Assembly: GCA_963774155.1 (NCBI GenBank) | Contig: CAVZDW010000012.1 | Span: forward strand, 496,001-560,000 | Length of the DNA stretch: 64,000 nt | From: DASSUW01 sp963774155 | GTDB lineage: Bacteria > Actinomycetota > Thermoleophilia > Solirubrobacterales > Solirubrobacteraceae | Reading direction: 5' to 3' | In this document: positions 10,399 to 18,292 of the stretch, in pieces | Numbering within the stretch: the stretch's first letter is position 1 | Layout of the letters: every line of letters starts with the position of its first letter | The notes under the pieces: model-generated | What the model was told of the DNA's origin: nothing | Databases searched by the model: none | The model's input: the letters and a program-made list of their open reading frames with translations, nothing else | Program-made: the position numbers and the translations under genes

Positions 10399-11898
10399 CT
10401 ACGACGCGCTCGCTGCCACCGTCGCCGTCGCGTGGAGCCGGAGCTCCGCGATCCCCAGCGCCGTGGCGCGCTCGCGCCAGCCGGCCGCGGCGGGTGAGCT
10501 CTCGGTGAGCTCGGGGACGACCGCGTAGGGCTCGATGCACGCGTCGCCGCGCTTGGCCACCACGGGCTCGCCGAGCGCCGCCTCGATCGCCCAGCCGTCG
10601 CGTGCCAGGGCGGCGGTCAGCGCGTCGCCGAGCAGCGTGACGGCGATCGCCGGGCCCGCCTCGGCCGGCACGTCGTCGAGCCGCTGGCACAGCTGCGTGC
10701 CGATCTGCTCCAGCCGGCCTTCGCGGGCCAGCTCGCCGAGGTCGCCGACCTTCGCGTCGTCGAGGATCTCGCCGTGGGCGTCGGCGAAGGCCGTCGCGCG
10801 CGAGAGGTAGATCTCGCGCCCGACCTCGGCCCAGGCGAGCCCCGGCAGCTCGGCGGCCTCCGGCCCGAAGTGCGCGACGAGCATCGCCTGCTCGAGCGCC
10901 TCCGGCTCGCGGATCAGCGCCATGGCCGGCGCCGAGTCGTCCGGCGTGTCGCGCGGCCAGCCCTCGACCGCGGCGATGCGCTCGGAGAGCGACGGGTGCG
11001 AGTCGTACGGGTCGGTGCGCTCCTCGAGCTGGCGGACCAGGAAGTCGTCGGCGGCCTTGGCCACGGGCTCGCTCCGCAGGAACGTCTGGAAGCCGGCGAC
11101 CACCGGCGGCCGCCGCCCGGCCGAGAGCACGGCCGCGACCTCGTTCTCCCAGTAGGCGTCGAACGCCGGCGCGTACGCGTGGATGCGCCGCAGGGCCTCC
11201 ACGTGGACGTCGCGACCGGCCCGCTGGACGGCGAGGGCGTCGGCGGCGAACTCCTCGCGCCGCCGGATCGCGCTCGTGATGCGCATGAACGCCCGCCCGT
11301 ACCAGAGGAACGGCAGGCGGACGAGCTTCTGGGTCCAGCCCTCGTCACCGTCCTCGTCGCTCAGCCGCACGATGGTGCGGCCGATGGTCTCGCGCGTGCG
11401 GTAGATCCAGGGCCCGAGCCGCGTGTCACCGCCCGTGTAGTGGCCGTATTCGTGCGCCACCACGCCGCGGATCCCGCGCTCGGACACGACGTGCAGCAGC
11501 GGGACGCCGATGAACATGATCCGGCGCTGCCGGTCCGGCTCGACCACGGCGGCGTTGAGCTCGAGCGTCGCGTAGACCTCGTCCGGCGCGCGCGTGCCGC
11601 AGGCCCGCGCCTCCTCCTCGATCATCCGCAGCAGCCGCGGCTGGTCCTCGGACTCGAGGCGCACGCCGTGCGGCTCGAACGGCTGCCGCCGCGGGAAGAT
11701 CGCGACGAGGATCGAGACGCCCAGGAAGAGGCCGGTCAGCGTGATCCACAGGTTGTTGCCGCCGCCGACGATCCACGGCAGGATCGCCGCGCCCAGCAAC
11801 CCCGCCGCGATCGCGATCGCCAACGCGTAGAACCCGACGGTCAGCGCGATCGCCGCAGCGAACCGACCCGCGAGCGACGGGCCCTTCGTACCGGACAT
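10399..11898 (-). CDS. M48-family zinc metallopeptidase, membrane-anchored
   Basis: 499 aa. Two hydrophobic N-terminal segments (about 16-38 and 47-66) anchor it. The zinc motif HEYGH is visible in VVAHEYGHYTGGD, and the third ligand region in RRREEFAADALAVQRAG. This places it with HtpX/Ste24-like M48 peptidases, usually involved in membrane-protein quality control. The long C-terminal region (about 200 aa) has no motif I recognise. A candidate structured RNA element (11991-12041) lies about 90 nt upstream on the same strand. Confidence 0.85.
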   Translation of the reverse strand: MSGTKGPSLAGRFAAAIALTVGFYALAIAIAAGLLGAAILPWIVGGGNNLWITLTGLFLGVSILVAIFPRRQPFEPHGVRLESEDQPRLLRMIEEEARACGTRAPDEVYATLELNAAVVEPDRQRRIMFIGVPLLHVVSERGIRGVVAHEYGHYTGGDTRLGPWIYRTRETIGRTIVRLSDEDGDEGWTQKLVRLPFLWYGRAFMRITSAIRRREEFAADALAVQRAGRDVHVEALRRIHAYAPAFDAYWENEVAAVLSAGRRPPVVAGFQTFLRSEPVAKAADDFLVRQLEERTDPYDSHPSLSERIAAVEGWPRDTPDDSAPAMALIREPEALEQAMLVAHFGPEAAELPGLAWAEVGREIYLSRATAFADAHGEILDDAKVGDLGELAREGRLEQIGTQLCQRLDDVPAEAGPAIAVTLLGDALTAALARDGWAIEAALGEPVVAKRGDACIEPYAVVPELTESSPAAAGWRERATALGIAELRLHATATVAASAS

Positions 11899-11990
11899 CC
11901 CCTACCTCCACATGGTCCTTGCCGGCATCTCCGGGCCGGCGCCGCAAACGTTTGTACCCATCCGTCGCGGTTGGTATGCCGGAATGGTGA

Positions 11991-12041
11991 GTTTCGCCCT
12001 CCGGTTCCGGAAACCCCACCCGGAACCTCCGTGCGACGTTA
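11991..12041 (-). ncRNA. Structured RNA-like element, copy A
   Basis: Read on the minus strand it begins TAACGTCGCACGGAGG and ends CCGGAGGGCGAAAC. P1 pairs TCGC with GCGA. An internal loop ACGGA / GGAGG is followed by P2, GGTTCCGG with CCGGAACC, closed by GTGGGGTTT. Copies B (18241) and C (49198) keep P1 and the internal loop but change P2 on both strands. It starts one base after the HNH stop codon and lies upstream of the M48 peptidase gene. The family is not recognised. Confidence 0.5.
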
Positions 12042-12042
12042 C

Positions 12043-12645
12043 TTAGGCCGCTTCAGGCAGCGGCAGGTACTGCTTCCACGTCGCGGGGATCGTGGGGGAG
12101 GCGAGCTGGATGAAGATGTGCGCGGCCGGGGTGCGCGGCTTGATCCGCGGGTGCATGTTCACCTGGTGCGGCAGGCGGTCGCCCTTGCGGCGGTTGCACG
12201 GCGCGCACGAGGCCACGATGTTGTCCCAGCCCGAGCCGCCGCCCTTGGACCGCGGGATCACGTGGTCGACGGTGAGCGACGTGCGGGCGCCGCAGTACAT
12301 GCATTGCCAGCCGTCGCGCGCGAAGACGGCCCGGCGGGTGATCTTCCGCTTGTGGCTGTCACGCGGCACGCGGACGTAGGTGACCAGCCGGATGACGACC
12401 GGCTTGGGCAGCGAGCCGGTCGCCCAGTGGAGGTCGGTCGCCCCGATCTCGATGACCTCGGCCTTCTCCTTGAGGAGCAGCACCGTGGCGCGACGGACGG
12501 TGCAGACGTTGATCGGCTCGTACGTCGCGTTGAGCACCAGCACACGACCACCAGACCAACGGCCAGTGCCGTCGGCGTTCGGTCCGTGCCGCGGGTGATC
12601 GTGCTGCGGCACGGACCCCAGTGGTACTGGGGTGCTCGATCCCAT
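12043..12645 (-). CDS. HNH endonuclease
   Basis: About 200 aa from ATG 12645 (a TTG at 12651 is also possible). The N-terminal VLVLNATYEPINVCTVRRATVLL is the conserved start of an actinobacterial HNH family. The HNH core reads CMYC, then LTVDHVIPRSKGG, WDNIVASCAPCNRRKGDR: the His-Asn-Asn catalytic set with two CxxC zinc pairs. It is found in many actinobacterial genomes as a stand-alone gene, and its cellular role is not established. Gene order with pheA on the same strand suggests no functional link. Confidence 0.87.
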   Translation of the reverse strand: MGSSTPVPLGSVPQHDHPRHGPNADGTGRWSGGRVLVLNATYEPINVCTVRRATVLLLKEKAEVIEIGATDLHWATGSLPKPVVIRLVTYVRVPRDSHKRKITRRAVFARDGWQCMYCGARTSLTVDHVIPRSKGGGSGWDNIVASCAPCNRRKGDRLPHQVNMHPRIKPRTPAAHIFIQLASPTIPATWKQYLPLPEAA

Positions 12646-12690
12646 CGTCAATTTCGGAGTGTAGCCACTGATCTGGACCCACCCACCCGT

Positions 12691-13527
12691 TCACGCCGCC
12701 GGAAACGACCCGAGAACGCGGACGACCTCGGCGTGGCGGCGGAGCCCGGCGACGGCGCCGGCGACACGATCGTCGCCCGCGCGGCCGTCGAGGTCGACGA
12801 AGAACATGTACTCGCCGAGCCGCTGCCGCCGCGGGCGCGATTCGATCCGGGTCAGGTTCACGTCGCGCTCGGCGAACTCGGCCAGGCAGCGCACGAGCCA
12901 GCCCGGGCCGGACGAGCCGGCGCCCCAGAACATGAGGGCCGTCTTGAAGCGCTCGCCGGCGTCGGGCTCGGTGCCCGCGCCGGCGATCCAGACGAAGCGC
13001 GTCTCGCTGCCCGGGTCGTCCTCGATGTCCTCGCGCAGGATGGTGCAGCCGTAGCGCTCAGCCGCCGCGCGGGTGCCGATCGCCGCGGCCCCGGACTCGA
13101 ACCCGCCGGACACCTGGCGCACCGCCTCGGCCGTCGACGTGGCGGCGAGCACCGACACGCGCGGGAGCGACGTGCGCAGAAAGCGCGCGCACTGGCCGCT
13201 GGCCTGCGGGATCGAGGTGACGCTGCGCACCAGGTCCAGCTCCAGCGGCCCGGCGGCGATCAGGTGCAGGTGGACGGCGTGGCGCAGCTCGCCGACGATG
13301 ATCACGTCGTCGGTGGCGAAGGCGATCGCGTCGAGCGTCGGGTTCACCGAGCCCTCGAGGGAGTTCTCGATCGGCACGAGCGCTCGATCGACGGTGCCCT
13401 CGTGGACGGCGATCACCGACTCGTGCAGCGTCGCCTGCGGGACGAGCTCGAACGCCTCGGCGCCGGCGACCGTCATCAGCGCCTCGTGGCTGACCGACCC
13501 GTCGGGGCCGAGATAGCCGACGCGCAT
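12691..13527 (-). CDS. pheA: Prephenate dehydratase
   Basis: 278 aa. It converts prephenate to phenylpyruvate in phenylalanine synthesis. The catalytic domain (1-180) starts MRVGYLGPDGSVSHEAL and contains ALVPIENSLEGSVNPTLDAI. The region with the catalytic Thr reads DDPGSETRFVWI. The C-terminal ACT domain (about 195-270), with GWLVRCLAEFAERDVNLTRIESRP, is the family's phenylalanine-binding regulatory site. Its ATG overlaps the stop of the upstream DUF4446 gene (ATGA-type coupling). Confidence 0.95.
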   Translation of the reverse strand: MRVGYLGPDGSVSHEALMTVAGAEAFELVPQATLHESVIAVHEGTVDRALVPIENSLEGSVNPTLDAIAFATDDVIIVGELRHAVHLHLIAAGPLELDLVRSVTSIPQASGQCARFLRTSLPRVSVLAATSTAEAVRQVSGGFESGAAAIGTRAAAERYGCTILREDIEDDPGSETRFVWIAGAGTEPDAGERFKTALMFWGAGSSGPGWLVRCLAEFAERDVNLTRIESRPRRQRLGEYMFFVDLDGRAGDDRVAGAVAGLRRHAEVVRVLGSFPAA

Positions 13528-14051
13528 CAGTCGAGCGTGACGCTGTGGGGCGTCTCGCCGGCCAGGGCGATGCGGATCGCCTCGTCCTCCTCCGGCGACA
13601 GCTCGTGCTCCCCGCGCCCCTCGTGGACCCGCTTGCAGTACAGCCGGGCATTGTCGCGATGGGCGATGCACGAGAGGACCACGCCGTTGCGGTCGGCGTC
13701 GAGCAGCGCGAGCGAGGTCGACTGGTGGCCGGAGAGCTCGCCGTAGGCGTCGTAGCGGACGAGGGCGCGGTGCGCGATCGCCCCGTCGAGCCGGCGCTCG
13801 GCGGCGGCCATGCGGGCGTCGAGCCGCTCGGCGACCTCCTCGACCCGGCCGTGCAGCGCCTCGAACGCGGTCTGCAGGGAGCTCGCGTGCGCGATGAGGT
13901 CGTCGCGGCCGCCGGCGCCCAGCACCACCACCTGGGCCGCTCGCAGCCGCCGCAGCTTCACGGCGAGCACGATGGTCACGACCAACGCGATGAGGGCGAG
14001 CGCCGCGGCCCCCAGCGCCACGAGGCCGGCGGGATCCGTCAGGTCGTTCAC
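13527..14051 (-). CDS. DUF4446 family membrane-anchored protein
   Basis: 174 aa. One N-terminal transmembrane helix (about 9-32), a helical linker with coiled-coil character (VEEVAERLDARMAAAERRLD), then the conserved C-terminal region VRYDAYGELSGHQSTSLALLDADRNGVVLSCIAHRD and YCKRVHEGRGEHELSPEEDEAI. That combination is the DUF4446 family, common in Gram-positive bacteria and of unknown function. Translationally coupled to pheA, although no metabolic link is evident. Confidence 0.85.
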   Translation of the reverse strand: MNDLTDPAGLVALGAAALALIALVVTIVLAVKLRRLRAAQVVVLGAGGRDDLIAHASSLQTAFEALHGRVEEVAERLDARMAAAERRLDGAIAHRALVRYDAYGELSGHQSTSLALLDADRNGVVLSCIAHRDNARLYCKRVHEGRGEHELSPEEDEAIRIALAGETPHSVTLD

Positions 14052-14084
14052 GACGCGAAGATTCTACGAACGTGCGGCGGGGAC

Positions 14085-15260
14085 TCAGCCGCGGGTGAAG
14101 AGCGCCGGATACTCCGACTTGTTGTTGTCGACCTTCTCCTCGCCCGGAACCCGGGCGACCTGCACGCGGATCGTCACCGCGGTGTCGAGCGGCGGCTGGT
14201 CCTCGAGCGGGAGCTCGGCCGTGGCGGTCTCGCCGGCCGCGATCTGCGGGATCGTGTCGGACGTCGTGATCGGGTCGGCGCCCTCGGTGATGATCCGCAG
14301 CGTCACCTTGACGTCGAACTCGTCGTTCTCGCCCTGGTTGGTGAAGGCGATCTGGAAGGGCGTGCCCGGCTCGTAGGTCAGCCGGTTGGTGACGCCCGGC
14401 TGGAGCGTGACGTCGCCGTAGCTCGTGGAGTCCAGGCCCGAGCCGTGGAGGCCGGGGCCGGTCGGCGTGCCGCCACCGTCGCCGCCGCTCGAGAGCTGCT
14501 GGTCGAGGATCTCGGCGATCCGCGTCGGCTGGATGAGCGTCGTGTCGGTGAGGAACGGCGAGCGGCTGATCTCCTGGCCGCCGATCTCGTCGGCCTCGAG
14601 CGCGTTGGTGATGAACGGGATCACGCGCGTCTCCCAGGCGACGTCGGAGGCCAGGAAGACCGCCATCTGACCGGCGATGTCCTGGATCGCCTCGTCGGCC
14701 TGCTCGCTCTCGTCGCCGAGCGCGGGCCGGATCAGCTGGGCGATCCGGTCGAGCCCGTCGCGGCGCCATTCGAGCGCGATCAGAGCCGACTCCTGGGCGC
14801 CCTCCATCTCGCTCGGGACGTCCAGCCGCCGGGCCTGGTCGTACTGCTGCTCGGCCTGCACGCGGTAGCCGGAGATGTTCGTCTGCAGCTCCTGGGGCGA
14901 CGCGCCGGCGCCCTCGGCGAGCAGCGCGAAGAACGGCTCGCCGACCTGCTGGGCCGACTCCGTGCCGATCGTGGAGATCTCGCGGTTGTAGTCCTTCAGC
15001 GCGTTCTCGCGGGCGCTGTCACGGCAGGAGTCGACGAAGAAGAAGAGCAGGAGCAGCACCACGATGCCGCCGACGACCGCCACCACGCGGCGGATGAGAA
15101 GCGTCTGCGAATCGGCTGATGTGGCGACGCCGCCGCCTGACGGACTCGCGCGTCGCGGCCGAGGGGTCCGGCGGGGCTCGTCGTCCTCGTCGAAGAAGGA
15201 CAAGACTGGAAGTTCGTCTCCTCGTGATGCGGCGCCATCTCGCCGCATCGATCGACCCAT
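14085..15260 (-). CDS. Single-pass membrane protein with extracytoplasmic domain, unknown function
   Basis: 391 aa. A charged cytoplasmic N-terminus with Pro/Arg-rich stretch (28-45) is followed by one transmembrane helix (about 58-77, RVVAVVGGIVVLLLLFFFVD). A helical region of about 200 aa (EQQYDQARRLDVPSEMEGAQES...) comes next, then a C-terminal beta-rich region (about 290-385) resembling CARDB/Ig-like domains. I do not recognise the family with certainty. Members with this layout are common in Solirubrobacterales. Divergent from the adjacent kinase gene, 79 bp away. Confidence 0.72.
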   Translation of the reverse strand: MGRSMRRDGAASRGDELPVLSFFDEDDEPRRTPRPRRASPSGGGVATSADSQTLLIRRVVAVVGGIVVLLLLFFFVDSCRDSARENALKDYNREISTIGTESAQQVGEPFFALLAEGAGASPQELQTNISGYRVQAEQQYDQARRLDVPSEMEGAQESALIALEWRRDGLDRIAQLIRPALGDESEQADEAIQDIAGQMAVFLASDVAWETRVIPFITNALEADEIGGQEISRSPFLTDTTLIQPTRIAEILDQQLSSGGDGGGTPTGPGLHGSGLDSTSYGDVTLQPGVTNRLTYEPGTPFQIAFTNQGENDEFDVKVTLRIITEGADPITTSDTIPQIAAGETATAELPLEDQPPLDTAVTIRVQVARVPGEEKVDNNKSEYPALFTRG

Positions 15261-15339
15261 ATGAAGGGTCCAGTAATACCAACCCGCCCGGCGGCATCGC
15301 GGGAAGGGTCCTCACCGCGGGCGTCGAAGGGGGCTCCGG

Positions 15340-16971
15340 ATGGACACGACCGCGGTCGCGGGGCGGGATGTCGTCGCCGGCCGCTACCGGCTTGGCCGCA
15401 GGCTGGGCTCCGGCGGCTTCGGGACCGTGTTCGCGGCGCACGACGAGCGGCTGGACCGGCCCGTCGCGCTGAAGCTGATCCCCGCCCACGGGCCGGCGCC
15501 GGAGCGCTCCCAGCGCGAAGCGCTGGCCGCCGCCCGGCTGCACCACCCGGGCATCGTCGCCGTCTACGACGCGGGCGACGACGCCGCGGGCCGCTACCTC
15601 GTCTCGGAGCTGGTCCACGGACGCACGCTCGACGTGCTCGAACGCGACGGGGCGCTCAGCGACCGCGACGTCCTGCGGGTGGGCCTCGCCCTGGCCGACG
15701 CGCTCGCCCACGCCCACGAGCGGGGCGTGATCCACCGCGACGTGAAGCCGCAGAACGTGATCGTCCCCGACGAGACGCACGACCCGCGCGGCGCGGCCAA
15801 GCTGACCGACTTCGGCGTCGCCCACCTGGCGGGCGACGAGCCGCTGACCCGCACCGGCGACGTGGTCGGGACGCTGGCCTACATGGCGCCCGAGCAGGCG
15901 GCCGGCGAGCACGTGGACGAGCGCGCCGACCTCTACGCGCTGGCGCTCGTGCTGTACGAGGCGCTGGCCGGCGGCAACCCCGTTCGCGGCCCGAGCCCGG
16001 CGGCCACGGCGCGGCTCGTCGGGACCGTCCTGCCCGCGCTGGGCGCCCGCCGCCGCGACCTGCCCGAGGCGCTGTGCGCCGCGCTCGACCGCGCCCTCCT
16101 GCCCGCTCCCGACGACCGCGGGACGCTCGAGGATCTCGCCGGCGAGCTGGCCGACGCGCTCCCCGAGGTGGGGGACGACGGGGGCACGATCGCTCCGCAC
16201 CCGCTGGAGCGGGCCGCACGACCGCTTCCGCCGCTCGGCCGCGCCGCGGCGGGCCTGGCCGCCGGCGGGCTGGCCGCGGCGGCGCTCGTGGCGGCCGCAG
16301 ACCCGGCCGTGTCGCCGCTCATGGGCGCGGCGGCCGTCGCGTTGCTCGTGGCCATCCTGCCGCGCGCGGGCTGGCTCCTGGCCGCCGCGGGTTGCGTCGC
16401 CGTGCTGGCCGGGCCGCGGCCCGAGACCGCCGCGCTGGTCGCCGCGGCCGCGGTCGTGCCGCCGCTCCTGCTGCGCCGCCGCGGGCTCACCTGGTCGCTG
16501 CCGGCCGTGGCGCCGGCGCTCGGCCTGCTCGGACTGGCCGGCGCCTACCCGGCCGTGGCCGGGAACGTCCGCGGCATGTGGACCCGGGCCGCGCTCGGGG
16601 CGACCGGGCTGTGGTGGCTCCTCCTGGCCGAGCCGGTGCTGGAGCGCGACCTCGCGTTCGGCACGGCTCCCGGCTCGGCGCAGGACGTCCTCGAGGCCGT
16701 CGCCGCCTCGGGCGCGCTCGCGCTCGCGCCGCTGTGGGCCGCGGCCGCGCTCGTGTTGCCCTGGCTCGTACGCGGGCGGAGCCTCGGCTTCGACATCGTG
16801 GCGGCCACCACCTGGGCCGCGGGCCTCGTGGCCGGAACCGGGGCGGTGGCGGGCGCCGTGGGGCTCGCCGAGCCGCGCGGTCTCGTCGTCGGCGGGGTCG
16901 CGGCGGGCGTACTGGCGGTGATCGCCGCACGGGGGCGGAATACTCTGGACGCCGACGATGATCGCCCGTGA
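15340..16971 (+). CDS. Ser/Thr protein kinase with polytopic membrane C-terminus
   Basis: 543 aa. The kinase domain (about 14-285) has GSGGFGTVFAAHD, the VALKL lysine, the catalytic loop HRDVKPQNVIV, DFG (LTDFGVAHL) and APEQ. It is followed by roughly seven hydrophobic segments (about 300-540) rather than the usual single helix and sensor. The kinase faces the cytoplasm, and the membrane part could be a sensor or an unrelated fused domain. It is the first gene before fhaA, so its substrates may include the FHA proteins downstream. That link is inference. Confidence 0.85.
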   Translation: MDTTAVAGRDVVAGRYRLGRRLGSGGFGTVFAAHDERLDRPVALKLIPAHGPAPERSQREALAAARLHHPGIVAVYDAGDDAAGRYLVSELVHGRTLDVLERDGALSDRDVLRVGLALADALAHAHERGVIHRDVKPQNVIVPDETHDPRGAAKLTDFGVAHLAGDEPLTRTGDVVGTLAYMAPEQAAGEHVDERADLYALALVLYEALAGGNPVRGPSPAATARLVGTVLPALGARRRDLPEALCAALDRALLPAPDDRGTLEDLAGELADALPEVGDDGGTIAPHPLERAARPLPPLGRAAAGLAAGGLAAAALVAAADPAVSPLMGAAAVALLVAILPRAGWLLAAAGCVAVLAGPRPETAALVAAAAVVPPLLLRRRGLTWSLPAVAPALGLLGLAGAYPAVAGNVRGMWTRAALGATGLWWLLLAEPVLERDLAFGTAPGSAQDVLEAVAASGALALAPLWAAAALVLPWLVRGRSLGFDIVAATTWAAGLVAGTGAVAGAVGLAEPRGLVVGGVAAGVLAVIAARGRNTLDADDDRP

Positions 16972-16998
16972 GCGGGTATCCCACCGCACCAGCCGCCC

Positions 16999-17754
16999 AT
17001 GAGTGTGCTGCGAAATCTCGAATCCAAACTCGCCGGCCTCGTGGAGGGGACGTTCTCGCGCGCCTTCAGGTCCGAGGTGCGCCCGGTCGAGATCGCGCGC
17101 AAGCTGGCGCGTGAGATGGACGAGCACAAGGTGCAGTCGCTCTCGCGCGTCTACGCCCCGAACGAGTACGCGGTCTGGCTCTCGCCCGACGACCGCAAGC
17201 AGTTCGAGGGATACGAGGACGACCTCAAGGCCGAGTTGTCGGGCTACCTGCTCGAGCACGCCCGCCGCGAGAAGATCTCGCTCGCCACGCGGCCGTCGAT
17301 CGAGTTCCGCACCGACGACCGGCTGAAGCTCGGCGAGTTCGGGATCCAGGCCCGCCTCGTGCGGCCGCCCGAGCGCCCCGAGGAGCAGCCCAGCCAGGGC
17401 GATCACGGCCACACGATGGTCTACACGGCGTCCGAGCGCCTCGCGGAGCCGCTGCGGGAGCCCGACCCGCGCCGCGGCAGCGCCCGGCTGCGGATCGACG
17501 GCCGGACCGAGGTCCTGGGCTCCGGCGGCGCCGTGCTCGGCCGCTCGCGCGAGGCCGATGTGGTCATCGACGACGCCAACGTGTCGCGCAAGCATGCCGA
17601 GGTGCGCCCCTCGGGCGGCTCCTGGACCGTCCGCGACCTCGGGTCGACGAACGGCGTGAAGGTCAACGGACGACGGATCCAGGGCGCCCAGTCCCTGCGC
17701 CCGGGCGACTCGATCGAGCTGGGCACCGCCCGCGTCACCTTCGAACTGGAGTAG
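16999..17754 (+). CDS. fhaA: FhaA: DUF3662 plus FHA domain protein
   Basis: 251 aa. The N-terminal DUF3662 region (1-120) begins MSVLRNLESKLAGLVEGTFSRAFRSEVRPVEIARKLAREM, the family signature. The C-terminal FHA domain (about 165-250) has VLGRSREADVVIDDANVSRKHAEV and DLGSTNGVKVNG. FHA domains bind phosphothreonine. In mycobacteria FhaA binds the phosphorylated pseudokinase region of MviN and restrains peptidoglycan synthesis. It sits between a kinase and fhaB-pstP in the conserved actinobacterial order. Confidence 0.93.
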   Translation: MSVLRNLESKLAGLVEGTFSRAFRSEVRPVEIARKLAREMDEHKVQSLSRVYAPNEYAVWLSPDDRKQFEGYEDDLKAELSGYLLEHARREKISLATRPSIEFRTDDRLKLGEFGIQARLVRPPERPEEQPSQGDHGHTMVYTASERLAEPLREPDPRRGSARLRIDGRTEVLGSGGAVLGRSREADVVIDDANVSRKHAEVRPSGGSWTVRDLGSTNGVKVNGRRIQGAQSLRPGDSIELGTARVTFELE

Positions 17755-17758
17755 CCCA

Positions 17759-18232
17759 GTGGCCCTGGACCCCGTCGCCGTGGCGCTCAAGTTCGGCTTC
17801 CTCGCCGTGCTGTACCTCTTCCTGTTCTGGATGGCCCGGAGCGCGCTCAAGGACCTGCGCCGCGGCGCCGCGCCCGACGACGAGGCCACCGGCATGCACC
17901 ACGCCACGGCCGGGCTCACGCCGGAGAGCGACGGCGGGTCGCCGCGCCTGCGCGTGGGCACCGCGGCCGGGCTGCGGGCGGGGTCGGCCTATGATCTTTC
18001 CGACGGTGCCCTGCTGGGGCGGGGCGAGTCGGCGGACATCCGGCTCCAGGACACCTTCGCGTCGACCGCGCACGCGCGGCTGGTCCCGCAGGGCGATGTG
18101 ATGGTGCTCGAGGATCTCGGGTCGACCAACGGCACGTATCTGAACGGAGAGCCGCTGCGAGGACCGCAGCCGCTGCACGTGGGTGACAGCATCCGAATCG
18201 GGGATTCGGAGTTCACCTTCGAACGGTCATGA
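17759..18232 (+). CDS. fhaB: FhaB (FipA-like) membrane-anchored FHA protein
   Basis: 157 aa from GTG 17759. An N-terminal transmembrane helix (about 10-27) and a linker lead to an FHA domain (about 75-155) with LLGRGESADIRLQDTFASTAHARL and DLGSTNGTYLNG. In mycobacteria the homologue works with PknA/PknB in cell division under stress. It follows fhaA after 4 bp and precedes pstP, so the three form one operon. Confidence 0.9.
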   Translation: MALDPVAVALKFGFLAVLYLFLFWMARSALKDLRRGAAPDDEATGMHHATAGLTPESDGGSPRLRVGTAAGLRAGSAYDLSDGALLGRGESADIRLQDTFASTAHARLVPQGDVMVLEDLGSTNGTYLNGEPLRGPQPLHVGDSIRIGDSEFTFERS

Positions 18233-18240
18233 GTCATGAG

Positions 18241-18292
18241 TAACGTCGCACGCAGGTCGCCGGGTGGGGTTTCCGGCGACCGGAGGGCGAAA
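18241..18292 (+). ncRNA. Structured RNA-like element, copy B, overlapping the pstP start
   Basis: TAACGTCGCACGCAGG to CCGGAGGGCGAAA. P1 is TCGC/GCGA, the internal loop is ACGCA / GGAGG and P2 is GGTCGCCGG/CCGGCGACC with loop GTGGGGTTT. The loop's GGAGG (18282-18286) stands 5 nt before the pstP ATG and is its ribosome-binding site, so folding could control translation. It starts 8 nt after the fhaB stop. Confidence 0.52.

Noticed and set aside
10774..13746. A 990-codon open frame on the plus strand across the M48, HNH and pheA genes, and similar long open frames elsewhere (e.g. opposite the flhA region, 59259-63590)
   Set aside because: They are antisense or shifted readings of well-supported genes. 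High GC removes stop codons in such frames, and the translations are Arg/Ala/Gly-rich without motifs.
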